Source: Dichetophora obliterata (lineage: Eukaryota; Arthropoda; Insecta; Diptera; Sciomyzidae). From it: a DNA stretch of 64,000 nt. The stretch spans positions 8,948,001-9,012,000 of the forward strand of contig OY986436.1 of the NCBI GenBank assembly GCA_963920525.1, given 5' to 3'. Every line of letters begins with the position of its first letter. The first letter of the stretch is position 1. Positions 13,200 through 24,289 of the stretch are shown here, in pieces. Made by a program: the position numbers and the translations under genes. The notes beneath the pieces were generated by a model. It saw nothing but the letters and a program-made list of their open reading frames with translations. It did not search any database and had not been told where the DNA came from.

Positions 13200-13602
13200 A
13201 AAGGCGAATACAATATTGCTAAGCTTTTTTTTTTTTAAAAAACCGAGGGTAGCCCAAATCTTTCTGACAAATAGACACTTTCAAATTCGTCACCATACTT
13301 AATTTTCTCGCAAAGCTTTTCATTCGTTGTTTTGTTTAAAAGTCTGCGCGGCGAGACCAGGAGAAGAAACTCACAGAACTGTCAACGAGCTGACAACGCC
13401 GCTAAATTATGAATTCGGGTTTGTGTCCACACTTCACAAAATAAATAAAAAAATAAATTTCAGGGCGAATTCAATATTGCTGAGCTCTTTTTAAGGAATC
13501 GAGGCAAGCCCAAATAACTCATACAAATTAAGGCTTTCAGATACATCGCTATACTTAATTTTTTCGCAAAGCTTTGCCGTCGTCATTCTGTTAAAAAGTT
13601 CA
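13200..13602. repeat. Diverged tandem duplication (about 145-bp unit)
   Basis: Copy one (about 13200-13345) and copy two (about 13463-13602) share AATATTGCT(A/G)AGCT, an A/T run, (A)GCCCAAAT, TACTTAATTTT(C/T)TCGCAAAGCTTT and a following GTTAAAA region. They are old and diverged, with no reading frame. Confidence 0.7.
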
Positions 13603-14694
13603 TCACAATTTGTATGATGTCTACTTAAAAGAAGACAACAGCAGCTAAAAATGTGAAAATTTTTCAACAATTTTTGTTTTAAATAAACAACTAGATATTT
13701 ACAGCCCTATTCTGGAAAATAAACAAATTGTAAACTAGTATTTTAAATATTTCTATGTTTTTGTTGTTTTCAATAAAAAATTTAAACCTCAGAAAACAAA
13801 ATTTTTTAATGAAATTGTCAATAACTGAAAAGCAGTTGACAATTTTTAACAAAGTTTTTTTATTTTTGAGAATCAAATTTTGTTTTTAACCCATTTTTCG
13901 CCGACCGGTAATTATAATCACCAGAACTCTTACTATTCATAACTGGCAAACAAAATAGTGTTTTACTCAAAATACTTTTGATATGAAGTATTTAGGGTCC
14001 TGCTGTCTTTATTACATACTTAGTTCAGTTCTGTCGCAGCATAAATTATTTATTTTAGTGCTTTTAGAAATTAGTAAATAAAGGTCATCAAAATATGTGC
14101 ATATAAAGTGTCAATATCTTATGATATCTATAAACCGCGCCTATAATTATAAAATAAAATGTTAACTTTTGTCTTTAGGGTCTTATTTACTACAAATAAT
14201 ACACATATACTATGTTAAATTTAATGATGAATATTGTGGTGATTATAATCACCATTGGCGAAAAAAGTATTCCTTATAGTTTAATTTATGCGCATAAATG
14301 TACTTACGTATTAATTTTGTCATCAGAAGCAGAAACAAAGCATGCTGTTGCTATGATAACAGTTTATGTATGCGTTGTGAGAATTCTTTGTAAAAATCGC
14401 AACACATTTGCGATATGGAATTTACTTTATTGCCAATTTTTGGAAGTATGCAGATATCCATTTTTTGCCAGGAATTGATAATCACGTATGTCTGCACGGT
14501 TTGTAACGGTTCATATATTTAAAAAAATGGGTCGTAGTTCGTGCAGTTAAAATATCGTTTTTACGATACTTTGAGTTCAGTCGTTATTCCTTGTGACCAC
14601 AGAAATGTTGATATAAATTAATATTTCCAAAAAAAAAGAACTTACAAGATCAGCTGATTAAAAAAAAAATACAATGCTTTAGTATTTTCTGATT

Positions 14695-15386
14695 GTGACC
14701 TTAGCGACTAATTTTGATTGTATCGATCCTCTTACAACTGCTCGACGTTATAATCGAAAATGTCGTAAGTATGTCAATGTTGAAGAGCCTAATACGATAA
14801 ATAATTATAACTTGCTTATGGGAGATGTAGATATGGCAGATAGTGCACTATCGAACTACCGAAAAAATGTTAGAGGCAAGAAGTGGTGGTGGCCTCTATT
14901 TTCGAATGCTGTGGACTCGGCTGTTGTAAATGCCTGGAAGATGCACAGTTTTTTGTGAAGAATTGGGAAATTTTGAGAAAAAACACAACTGGAATTTCGG
15001 TCGGAAATTGCTAGAGCTCTACTTGTTTGCGAGGATTCAAACGGGCACCAAATGGGAGCAAAGGAACCAAGATCAAAACGCACCAAAGTGACGCAACACG
15101 TTATTGTAAAGCATGAGGAAGGCAAAAAACGTCGGTGCAAACAATGCCACAGCCACACTGCCTTTATGTGTAAGGCTGCCCGCATAGTAAACGCCGAAGC
15201 AGACAGGCAGACAGGCAGGCCCTGCGAAGAAACGAGATAAAAATAACTTTTTTCTCTCTTGTTCACATAGTTTTCTTGTGCCTGTCTGCCTGACTGTCTG
15301 CTTCGGCGCTTACTCTGCTGGCAGCCTAAGAAGTGCAAAGTGCACCTGCATACGAAATGTTTTGAGGTTCATCATAATAAATAGTT
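14695..15386 (+). pseudogene. piggyBac transposase C-terminal remnant
   Basis: 14695-14958 encodes the end of the DDE_Tnp_1_7 domain, with MGDVDMADSALSNYRKN and RGKKWWWPLF, the signature of this family. A frameshift follows near 14955. The frame then resumes (EIARALLVCEDS) and runs into the C-terminal Cys-rich zinc ribbon RRCKQCHSHTAFMCK at about 15130-15173. The second half of the ribbon, KKCKVHLHTKCF, reappears after the inserted MITE, at about 15327-15370. The upstream catalytic part is missing. The enzyme would cut and paste at TTAA; this copy cannot. Confidence 0.88.
15174..15326. mobile_element. Harbinger-like MITE inside the piggyBac zinc-ribbon codons
   Basis: This 153-bp element has imperfect inverted ends of about 45 bp (GGCTGCC, then GCCGAAGCAGACAG). 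It is flanked by 3-bp TAA duplications at 15171-15173 and 15327-15329. Removing it with one TAA restores the reading Cys-Lys-Lys-Cys across the site. A TWA duplication is typical of PIF/Harbinger elements. There is no coding capacity. Confidence 0.88.
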
Positions 15387-15748
15387 TTTATCATTGAATT
15401 AAATGTTTTTTATTTACCGTTGAAAATCTCATATGTGTATACATATTCCGCCGATGGTGATTATAATTACCACTCATTTTCTGGGAAACTGAAAACACCA
15501 CTGACTTCAAAGTTTGTAATTTTCTTAATTAGCATTGAAATAGGTTCTAAATAAATTTTTAAGCCCATCGGTCAACACGGTCTTAGTGCGGCGAGAAATG
15601 GGTTAAATGAAAAAATTACAACAAACACATAGAAATATTCCAAATATTGGTTAACAATTTGTTAATTTGCCAGAATATGGCTGTAAATATAAATTAGAAA
15701 TATTAAAGTAGAAAACAAAAAATTTGCAAAATATAATAATTCAAAGCG

Positions 15749-15837
15749 CAGACCTAGAACCAAAACAAAATATATATACAACAACGAAACACAGACCTAG
15801 AACCAAAACAAAATATATATATACAACAACGAAACAC
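15749..15837. repeat. Tandem duplication, about 44-bp unit
   Basis: CAGACCTAGAACCAAAAC followed by AAAATATATATACAACAACG occurs twice in direct succession. The copies differ only by one TA unit. Confidence 0.9.
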
Positions 15838-15859
15838 TTAAAGGTCAAGTTATAAAATT

Positions 15860-17340
15860 AATAAAACAATTTTTGAAGTGCAAACTTGTTTAAGCGCTTT
15901 GAACAATTTTTGGTAGAGGTAAACTTTTGATTTCGTCATCATTACAGCAAGTTGCTTTCGTCATCAAGACAGCGAGTAGCTATCGTCATCAAGCTACAGC
16001 GAGTAGCTTTGATCATCACTACATCGAGTAGCTTTCGTCATTAAGCTTGACACTAACTATAACAGTGCTATAATTACAACGTAGATTGTGTAATTACTTC
16101 AGTGCTTCTCAAACTTTTCGGATTCGATTTATTCCAGTGCTTGTCAAACTATTTCTCCAGTGACCTTTCAAACTTTTATCCAGTGACTTTTGAACTGTTT
16201 GTTGGAGCTACTCTCAAACTGTTGGCCTTTTCATTTTGTCAAGGGTGTCACGGTTTAATTGTAGCACTTACATTGTTCAATTCTGTAGGGTTCCTATTGT
16301 AGTGATTTTTTGTGCTTGCCTTTCATTTTGTTCAGGGTGCGTACAATATGCAGCCTAAAGGCGACCCCGGTAATTGTCCAGAGTAGGCTGTTCCTGCTTC
16401 AGGAAAACCTTTAATTGGTATAGGTATGGGTGTAAAAAGCCCTCACTTAGTGTAAGTTTAGGTTAAATATAAACCCGGGACTCGTTCAGGTGTGGGAGAG
16501 TCCGGCATTCGTACGGGCCTAAAAGTAGGAGGTGTAAGTGTGGTAGTTAGTGCTGGTAGTTTGCATGGTGCCCCTAAAAGGCAACTTAGTGGTGGTGAGG
16601 AGCCTATGGAGAAAGAACGTCGAAATTTAAATGCCCTAAAACTGGATAAGTCCAATATTTCGGTAGGGAAGGGAAAGAATGTAAAAGGAGTCCGGTCTTA
16701 CTCTGCTGGTTCAATGGTGGGTAAGACCCCAAAAGCAGACAATGATGTGAAAGCTTCGTCAAAGCTTCCAGAATCGTTGAAAAAGCTGTGAACAAGAAAG
16801 GTAGAAAGCTGTGGTTTCTGGCATGGATAATGTCAGAACAATTAAATTAATTACGGGTGACCTATTTAAAGTAGCACTTGAATCTGGAATGAGTGGTGAG
16901 CATTTCCAAACGTTTACTGGGGTTGCTACCCTCTAATAATAAATGATCTTAGAGGTCATAATGAGCGTCTGTATAAACGCCTGGAGCTGTTTCAGGGAAA
17001 AATAGTTCGTCTTCTGTTGAAGTCGTTCAGAGTAGTGCATTGGCGACTGCTCTTCCGGTTGCACAGGCTGTTCTGCCTGTGTCCTAACCAGCTGCTCAGC
17101 AGACAAAGCCGCTTGAGACTTGATCCTTGGTTGTGCGCAGCAAGACAGCTGGTGCAAAATCAAAGAAGGTTGACGCGGTGGTTAAAATGGTGGGCCCCAC
17201 ACTTGGAGAAACATAGTTGGCTAAATGCGAAACTGCATTACATTTCCGAAATTGCTCTTTCAGGGGACTGCTATCGACGCATTTATTATAATCGATGGAT
17301 TTTCCAATTTATGCATAGTTGAGCTTCAGAATTCTAGACA
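15860..17340 (+). pseudogene. Non-LTR retrotransposon 5' region and ORF1 relic
   Basis: 15876-16040 has repeated CGAGTAGCTTTCGTCATC motifs and resembles 43610-43720, so it is a dispersed element, probably a 5' UTR. Downstream, open pieces (an initiating MQPKGDP near 16350; 16492-16791, basic and Ser/Gly-rich) are followed by a broken frame. That frame reads SLVVRSK then KVDAVVKMVGPTLG around 17130-17205, a motif I associate with gag-like ORF1 proteins of R1/I-type elements. There are several stops and frameshifts, and no reverse transcriptase follows, so the copy is truncated. The family assignment is tentative. Confidence 0.45.
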
Positions 17341-17373
17341 TTAATGGGCATAAAAAGTATGCAATTAAATTAC

Positions 17374-17543
17374 CAGGGAGCAAATGCAGTCATGAGTGAC
17401 CTTTGACCAAAGGTTGTGTTAGAGACCTCCCTGCTGACATTTGGGTGTTTTCTGATCTCAGAGCGAACTCTACCATTTCTTTGTGTTAGACCTTCCTAGG
17501 TGGCGCTGGGGTGAAGACATTTACTAAAACGTAGTGCTCCCTG
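17374..17543. mobile_element. hAT-like MITE
   Basis: A 170-bp segment with inverted ends CAGGGAGCA and TGCTCCCTG. The expected 8-bp duplication (TAAATTAC versus CATTTTAT) does not match well, so the superfamily call rests on the CAGGG-type ends. Non-coding. Confidence 0.6.
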
Positions 17544-17694
17544 CATTTTATTTTTATATCAACAATATTAAATTATATAGTTTGGTTTAATTATAAATCA
17601 AAACACTATCTTAATATAAGATATTTTGAAAGAAATAATGAAACGGGAATAACCAAAATATGAAAATTTTTTCCGATTAGTATGAAATGTCGTA

Positions 17695-17805
17695 TTTAGC
17701 AGGAAGGAGGTCCATGGCAGGATAATATCTGCCTGGGAATACTAGTATTTTATATATAGGTTTTTACTTCAGTCGGCAGTCCCCTCACTGGTACATTTTT
17801 TTTTC
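17695..17805 (+). repeat. Dispersed repeat, copy 1 (partner at 47205-47310)
   Basis: It shares GGTCC(A/G)TGGCAGGA, GGGAATACTA(G/A)TATTTT, TATATAGGTTTT and CGGCAGTCC with 47205-47310 in the same order. No reading frame or terminal repeats are visible. Confidence 0.75.
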
Positions 17806-18004
17806 TTTACACTGTGGTATGAGTTCAGTTACGTTCGCACATGAGCAAAGAAAGAGTAAAAAAACGACTCTATTAGTATATTCAGTTTATCGCGCAAATT
17901 GCACTCTCTGTTAAGCAAAATAACTGGTAGCTAATTTATTAGGAAAGTAAAAGTGGCGCTAAATTTTTATGAAAAACCTATGTTTTTGACAATAATTTTG
18001 TAAG
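17806..18004. other. Non-coding intronic spacer
   Basis: AT-rich; nothing recognised between the dispersed repeat and the next MITE. Confidence 0.5.
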
Positions 18005-18523
18005 CACGGTTAGAAATTTTGGAATAAATTTTAATACTTTTGGACTTACATACATGACCACGCCAAAATTGTATTAAAATTAAATACTGGCCAAATATTA
18101 AAATTAATTTTCAATAAAAAAAAATGAAATTTAATGCTCAGTTTGTATTAATTTTTAATACTGATTTTGTATTAAAAATTAAATATAATAGTAAATATAG
18201 TATCAAATTGATTCCAAAGGGTATAAATTATCTTTGTAATATTTGAAATTTATTAAAATTTAATACAAAATTGTATATTTCTGACATAACATGTTATAAG
18301 ACATAACATGTCTTAAAAAGTAAATATAACATCACAATAGTATCGAAATAATTCCAATGGTATAAAATATCGTTGTAATATTTGAACTATATTAAAATGT
18401 AAAACAAAGTATATTTAAAAATGTTGCAATCAATTGAGGAGTATTAAATTTAATACTTTTTGAATTTAAAATCTGTGTAATACTTTGCTTGTATTAAAAT
18501 TTATTCCAAGATTTCTAACCGTG
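18005..18523. mobile_element. MITE with CACGGTTAG ends
   Basis: A 519-bp element with inverted ends of about 35 bp (CACGGTTAGAAAT then GGAATAAATTTTAATAC). The interior is built of diverged TATTAAAATT-rich repeats. No clear target duplication and no coding capacity. Confidence 0.85.
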
Positions 18524-18911
18524 TGAAATCAACAGAGAATGTATGCGAAAAGTTCAAAAACTGGCAAACTCTAGATAAAATAAGATCACATCTTAGTAGC
18601 TACAGTAAAAAAAAAGTTATCGATTTCAGTGGCTATATGCTACTCTACTATATCCAAGGCTACAAAAATTTTAAATTTTTGGTTACAATTTTTTTTTAAC
18701 TAAATTTAATACCTTTCACCTTCTTTTTCAAATAAAGCTATATTAATCCACAAGCAATATAAGCCTAAGCGGAGCTTTATTTGCAAAAGTATCAAATAGT
18801 TGCAATTAATTTTTGAATAGTTTTTTTTTCTTATGCATCACTCTCTTCAGCGCACTTAGTATAAAAATATTTACTTAGATATCGGAACAGTAAAAAAAAA
18901 GAATAAAAACT

Positions 18912-19055
18912 TACTGCATCTTTATGTAAAATGAAATGAAGGCTGAACGTTGTGCGAGACACAGCAAGCAAAACATTTTTCTATATCAAACAATATTTTT
19001 GCTCGTTTCTTTCACGAAGATCAGACTTCGTTTTATTACATATAAAGATGCAGTA
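18912..19055. mobile_element. Short MITE with TACTGCATCTTTAT ends
   Basis: A 144-bp segment. Inverted ends TACTGCATCTTTATGTA and TACATATAAAGATGCAGTA extend imperfectly inward (GAAGGCTGA with TCAGACTTC). A TA target is possible. Confidence 0.75.
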
Positions 19056-19348
19056 GATGAGCAACACTCCAGGAGACGGAAGCATAACCTATTGTGCTTA
19101 AGTAGACCCATGTAAAGAATACGGGATATGTGGCATGTTCTTTTATATTTTCGCTTAGGTGGATATGATGTTGGCAGGTATGATGATCATTTGTAGTTTC
19201 CCCATCATTTTCCCCACCATTTTCCCCACAAAATAAACAAACAAAAAAAATGCAAACCTATACCCAACTTACGCACTGAAAACTTTGAGATCACAAACAA
19301 TAATAATAAAAAAAAAATCACACAATAATCCTTGATGGCATGGTAATA

Positions 19349-19487
19349 CCCCGTTTTCACACGGCAAGTTTTCTTGCCAGCAAGTCAAAAATACAAAGGA
19401 AAAACAGCACAAAAGAAAAACTTGCCAGTACAGACTTGCCTGTACCGCAGACTTGCTGGCAAGAAAACTTTCCGTGTGGAAAAGGGG
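19349..19487. mobile_element. MITE (CCCCGTTTTCACACGG ends), copy 1
   Basis: 139 bp. The inverted ends read CCCCGTTTTCACACGGCAAG with CCGTGTGGAAAAGGGG, continuing as TTTTCTTGCCAGCAAGTC. TA lies on both sides, consistent with a TA-targeting (Tc1/mariner-type) MITE. Confidence 0.85.
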
Positions 19488-19751
19488 TATAAGCACGCAC
19501 CACAACCAGGGGCGTAACTAGCGGGGGGCAAGGGGTAGACTACCCTCCTTACTTTTTCAAAGTCGGCCTTATTGTTATTTTTTACTAAAATTTTTTAAAA
19601 TATTGATTTTTTTTACCACACCATTTTCCCCACAAAATAAACAAAAAAGAAATCAAAACCTATACCCAACTTACGCACTGAAAACTTTGAGATCACTAAC
19701 AATAATAATAAAAAAAAAAATCAAACAATAATCCTTGATGTCATGGTAATA

Positions 19752-19889
19752 CCCCGTTTTCACACGGCAAGTTTTCTTGCCAGCAAGTCAAAAATACAAA
19801 GGAAAAACAGCACAAAAGAAAAACTTGCCAGTACAGACTTGCCTGTACCGCAGACTTGCTGGCAAGAAAACTTTCCGTGTGGAAAAGGG
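19752..19889. mobile_element. MITE (CCCCGTTTTCACACGG ends), copy 2
   Basis: The same element as at 19349, present because the surrounding 404-bp unit is duplicated. The last G of the right end is changed to T. Confidence 0.85.
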
Positions 19890-20119
19890 TTATAACCACG
19901 CACCACAACCAGGTGCGTAACTAGCGGGGGGAAAGGGGTAGACTACCCTCCTTACTTTTTCAAAGTCGGCCTTATTGTTATTTTTTTACTAAAATTTTTT
20001 AAAATATTGATTTTTATAAACAATAATTATTAACGCATCAAAGCCAATCGTACCTTTTATTGATATTTACATAACAAAAACCAACTTTAGTCGGCTATTT
20101 AATTTTAATTCATACCCAA

Positions 20120-20325
20120 AACTATCTTCAGTCTGCCAATTCACTTTTAGTCGTACCTTAAACGAACTTCAATCAGCCAATTCACTTTCAGTCGTATCTT
20201 AAATGAACTTCAGTCGGCCAACTCGTTTTAAGTCGTACCTTAAACTATCTTCAGTCAGCCAATTCACTTTCAGTCATATCTTAAACGAACTTCAGTGGGC
20301 CAACTCATTTTAAGTCGTATCAGCG
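20120..20325. repeat. Minisatellite, about 42-bp unit, five copies
   Basis: The unit is roughly AACTTCAGTCGGCCAA then TTCACTTTCAGTCGTA(C/T)CTTAA. Copies are diverged and contain recurrent CAGTC(A/G)GCCAA and AGTCGTA motifs. Confidence 0.88.
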
Positions 20326-20959
20326 TTGAATTGTTGTAAACGAATCCAGTGGTCCTTTGTGACAAAATGTAGAAAAAAATCAGAAAAGTAGTATACATTT
20401 TGTTAAAAAAGTACGGAAATAGTAATGTAAAAGAGAGCAGCGGACAAACTGAAAAAATTGACCATTTTTAGTCCAATTGTGCAACCGTTTCCTTGACCAA
20501 AAATAAAAACCAAAAAATATATTTTTATTTGACCAAAAAAAATTAATCATTTTTATTTAAGATTTAAAAGATAAAATCAGATTACTATTTTTATATCTGA
20601 GCAATAACTTGAAAATCATAAAATAGTAATTAATGCTAAAGTTTTTGGATATAGCATAATGATAGCAGTCCCTGATACAAATACCTTGCCAAAAGTTGAA
20701 AAAATCAAGTGGAATAAAACAAGCCCAAACGAACAAAGGCTTACTCAGTCGCCACACATATTCCCCTTTTTAAAACCTAATTAATACATTTTTGTAGAAC
20801 TTTCTGAGATTAAAATTTTTATCCAGAAATACCCAACATTTGCTTAGAAATAATAAAGCCTCTGTATCAACTCTATAATCCAATTCTATCTTCTACTAAC
20901 TTGACCCAAAAGCGAATTCTAGAATCAATAAAATTGTTACCAAAAAAGTGTTTGTTGGA
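20326..20959 (+). other. Non-coding, possibly decayed hAT interior
   Basis: AT-rich. It lies directly upstream of the hAT C-terminal remnant and might be its eroded body, but I cannot recognise a domain. Confidence 0.35.
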
Positions 20960-21240
20960 TTCACTTTAATTTAAAACGGAATTTGAAGTATTCTATGATT
21001 TATGCGAAGGCGTAGAAACTCTATCAGGTAAAGCTTATGTTTCAGAATGCAATTAAAAATCTCTACCTGCAGTTAACAAAATGTCGCGTTTGCTGTGCAC
21101 AGCGCCTGTTACTGTTTCAGGAAATGAGAGAATGTTCAGCAAATTAAAATTATGACTTATTAATACTTTCATTGGAAAAGGACATAGTTGATCTCATTAA
21201 CTAAGATAATATTGCGCAGCAATGGGCTACCTTAAAAAAA
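20960..21240 (+). pseudogene. hAT transposase C-terminal (dimerisation) remnant
   Basis: The plus strand reads FYDLCEGVETLSGKAYVSEC, then LPAVNKMSRLLCTAPVTVS and GNERMFSKLKL, followed by stops. The stretch from L-P to FSKLKL matches the conserved end of hAT dimerisation domains, in which (S/G)xERxFSxLKxIKTYLRSTM is typical. The rest is eroded. Confidence 0.6.
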
Positions 21241-22053
21241 GGAATTAATATTTGATTGTTATACTTAAAAATTAAGTTTGTATTTTTTATTTAAAACACT
21301 ATTTTTTTAATTAATTTAAATAATTAAAAGAAAAAATGTAAAAGAAATTGAAAGCCCTGTTTATTTTTTTAACACATATAAACTATGAATTTTTAAAATA
21401 AAAACGAAAATAAATTTTTAAATGCTGATTCGATAATGTTGAAATATTTTTATTTTATTTTCTGTGATAGAGGGATCGAAATGAAAACTGCCTTTGAGGG
21501 ATCTTCTTTACTTGAAAAAGATCGAAAGATTGAAAAGTGTTACCATATGTGGGTTAAAAATTTCATGATTTCTTAAAACCGTACCAAAGATTAACGAAAA
21601 ATTCCGTTTGAGTTGAGACTGTTTTGCATTATATTTATTATTGTAAAATCTCTAATATTATAACCAAAAATCATCTATTCAAACCTAAAACTCGAATTTT
21701 TAGAGCGTTAGAAATGTGAAAAAATAGGGTAATTTTTAAATTTTTATTTTGAAAATGGCGCCAAAAATAGGTATGAGTTTTATTTGGCTGATTATACGTA
21801 ATCTTATAGTTTCAAGTATTATCGTTTAGATGAACTAAAAAAATTTTCAGTAACCTTTTGTAAAAACTGTTGTTGCAAAAAAAATTCAAAACATACTTAA
21901 TTATATGTATTTTGATGCACAAAAGTTTTTTTTTCATCATTAAAAAAAGTTTTTAGCAAAAATAATTACAAAGTGTTTTTCTTAGCCGTTCAAATGAAAA
22001 AGACCCCTTAAGATTTAATTATATTGATCGAACGGATGAGTAACTTTATATAA
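21241..22053. other. Non-coding intronic spacer
   Basis: AT-rich, poly(A)/poly(T) runs, no feature recognised. Confidence 0.5.
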
Positions 22054-23572
22054 CACTGTGCCACAATTTAAGGGTTATGGAATCTAATGAAAAAGCGACC
22101 ATCACAGGTGAATAGTACTGATCTAGACCAACAAGACCCTTAGGGGAAAGTTAGCTCACTTTTAAATGTTATAGCCTTTAATTATTAACGAAGATATTTT
22201 TCGCTATTTGAATTCTTCAAATATTACTTTTTAAAACGCTGTTTAAAAATATCTATTTAAAACACCAGGAAAAGACCGAAATTTTTTTCCTATTATATTG
22301 AAAAAAATACTTCTTATCATGAAATTTTACAAATTTGTTCATATCTCCTTTTTAGTTATTATTTCTTTAAAACACATCGAAACAACAATTGAAGACATGA
22401 GTGGATGAAAGTGATTAGTCGCATTTTCGGATTTTCAGTATTATATGCATGGATAAAGGGTATTATGTGCATAAAAAAATTTTACAACTTAAAACAACCA
22501 TGTTTGTGGCTATTTTAGAAATAAACTACTTCATACGTTTGATTTAACTAATATAGATTTCTGTACAAATAAGAAAGTTTGTACTCAATTTTCTCGAAAC
22601 TAAATTTTTGTGACATATCACCTTCGTTAACTTATGTCTTCAATAGTTAAATCAATTGAGACCAATCGAATGGCAAGCTCAGAATCTTAGAAACTCAAAT
22701 TTTTAGTTTAACATTTTTGTCAATGCTGAGATGAGTTGCTTTGACGAAATAACATATCTTTTTAATGCTAGGAAGAAACATTTCTTTAAAAGTTGATATA
22801 CGAAAAAGAATCGTTATCCTGGCCTGGTGTTTTAAATAGATACTCTTCAGAAATATTTGAAGAACCCAAATTCAGAAAATTATCTGCGGTACCACTTCTG
22901 ATGAACGAGATTTAAAACCTTATATTATTTTTTTTTTTTTTTTTTGAAGTTTTAAGATTGCATTTGCGAAAAATATGCAAATTTTTAATTGCCAAATTAA
23001 AGGAAAACGTTAACACTTCAATACCACACAAATTTAGACAATCAGATAACAATCAAAAGTTCTGTGCTATTTTGAGTGTACCTTTAGATTCGCATATCCT
23101 TCACACAGGGCACTGAGGGTAACAATTAAGAGTGGCATCTTGTTTGGTGAGACATTAGTAAAGTAAGTATAGATTTACTTTTGCTTTAAAACCTAATATT
23201 ATTTAGTTTTTCTTACAAAAATCAAAGTATTTTTAGGTCGTTATTTTTTACTGTTTTTCTCAAAAAACAACTTTGTTCCTGCGGGAGAGGAAGACATCAT
23301 TTTTTTCTTAAATTTTTTTTATGGTAGATCGTGACCACCCTATGCAACTTTTGAGACCTCTTTGAATTCTAATTTCGAAAAAAATTGTAATTCGATACGC
23401 ACTAATAAGCTTTACATTTTTAAAAAGTACTCTGCAAGCTTCAAACTTTCAAGGCCTATATCTTTTAAAGCGAGCTAACTTTGCAAAACCCTTTTAGGGT
23501 TTTCTTACTATAAACTAGTTCTATCATCCTGTTTTGTCCACTTTTTCCGTTAAAAAAATGTGTTGCACAGTG
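22054..23572. mobile_element. DNA element with CACTGTG ends and long diverged inverted repeats
   Basis: The left end CACTGTGCCACA at 22054 and right end TGTGTTGCACAGTG at 23572 are inverted. Similarity continues inward for over 130 bp (AGTTAGCTC(A/G)CTTT; further in, ATCTATTTAAAACACCAGG at about 22241-22270 and inverted near 22830). Total 1,519 bp, non-coding. A separate foldback MITE (22391-22641) sits inside. CACTGTG ends occur in CACTA/Transib-like groups, but no target duplication is clear. Confidence 0.72.
22391..22641. mobile_element. Foldback MITE, GAAGACATGAGTGG family, copy 1
   Basis: 251 bp. The arms begin GAAGACATGAGTGGATGAA and end TTAACTTATGTCTTC, inverted and diverged. Related copies lie at 54033-54275 (complete) and 49657-49746 (half). 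Confidence 0.82.
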
Positions 23573-23857
23573 TAATTCAACTAGTTTCTGATCGATGCAT
23601 CAAAAAATATTAAAGATACACGTGCTTAAACTCAACTAGGAAGTTGCCCATCCTAGGGTTAAAAGAGCTCTGAAAACAAAATCAAACTAAAACGTAAGGT
23701 ATAGAAACTTGAGAGGTTTTTTGACTGAATTATGAACTGAATTAGATGAAGTGGATTCAATAAGAAAACCACAGGTACTGAAAGTAAAAAGAACTGAATA
23801 CCTACAAACAGAGCTGGGTCAAAAAGTCCTCATTGCAATTCAATTCCAATTACTTGG

Positions 23858-24287
23858 AATAAGGAATTGGTAATTGGTCCTCTCAATTCCTCAGGAATGT
23901 AATTGGTAAAATCGTCAATTCCATTACAGGAATTGTAACTGGTAAATGAACACCTCAATTCCTTGAAATGTAATTGGGGAAAAATGGTCTATTGCATTAC
24001 AGAAATTGTAATTGGTAATTGAACACCTCAATTCCTTGGAATGGAATTGGAAAAAGAGGTCTTTTTCATTACAGGAATTGTAATTGGTAATTAAACACTT
24101 CAATTCTTCAGGAATGGAATTGTAAAAAATCGTCATTTCCATTACAGGATATGTAATTGGTAATTGAACATCTCAATTCCTTGGAATGGAAATGGAAAAA
24201 GAGGTCATTTTCATTACGGGAATCGTAATTGGTAATTGAACACCTCAATTCCTCAGGAATGGAATTGTAAAAAATCATCATTTCCAT
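23858..24287. repeat. Sub-terminal minisatellite of the hAT-like element, about 72-bp unit
   Basis: CACCTCAATTCCT(T/C) recurs about every 68-76 bp (near 23952, 24024, 24092, 24168 and 24240), with AATGGAATTGGAAAAA and ATTACAGGAATTGTAATTGG between. The units are quasi-palindromic. The array is cut by the pogo-like element and continues at 25954-26110. Confidence 0.88.
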
Positions 24288-24289
24288 TA

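Larger units (their letters stand above)
13890..15602 (+). mobile_element. piggyBac-type transposon, internally decayed
   Basis: The ends CCCATTTTTCGCCG and CGGCGAGAAATGGG (inverted) sit directly between TTAA duplications at 13886-13889 and 15603-15606, the hallmark of piggyBac integration. Sub-terminal motifs GGTAATTATAATCACC recur near both ends and again near 14235, where TGGTGATTATAATCACCA is a palindrome. At 1,713 bp it is shorter than an autonomous copy. Only the C-terminal part of the transposase remains, and a 153-bp MITE has jumped into that part. Confidence 0.92.
13695..15697. mobile_element. Old inverted-repeat element split by a piggyBac insertion
   Basis: The left arm (about 13695-13800; ATATTTACAGCC then TATTCTGG and TTTCTATGTTTTTGTTGT) is inverted at about 15607-15697. 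The piggyBac element 13890-15602 separates the arms, so this is the host element of that insertion. The superfamily is not recognised. Confidence 0.65.
19211..20018 (+). repeat. Recent tandem duplication, about 404-bp unit, each copy with a MITE
   Basis: 19211-19613 and about 19617-20018 are nearly identical from CCATTTTCCCCACAAAATAA to TTTTTTAAAATATTGATTTT. Each carries one copy of the CCCCGTTTTCACACGG MITE. The few differences indicate a young duplication or an assembly repeat. Confidence 0.93.

Noticed and set aside
14212..14478. 88-codon frame inside the piggyBac element as a gene
   Set aside because: It begins in the element's sub-terminal palindrome and shows no transposase motif. It is likely chance.
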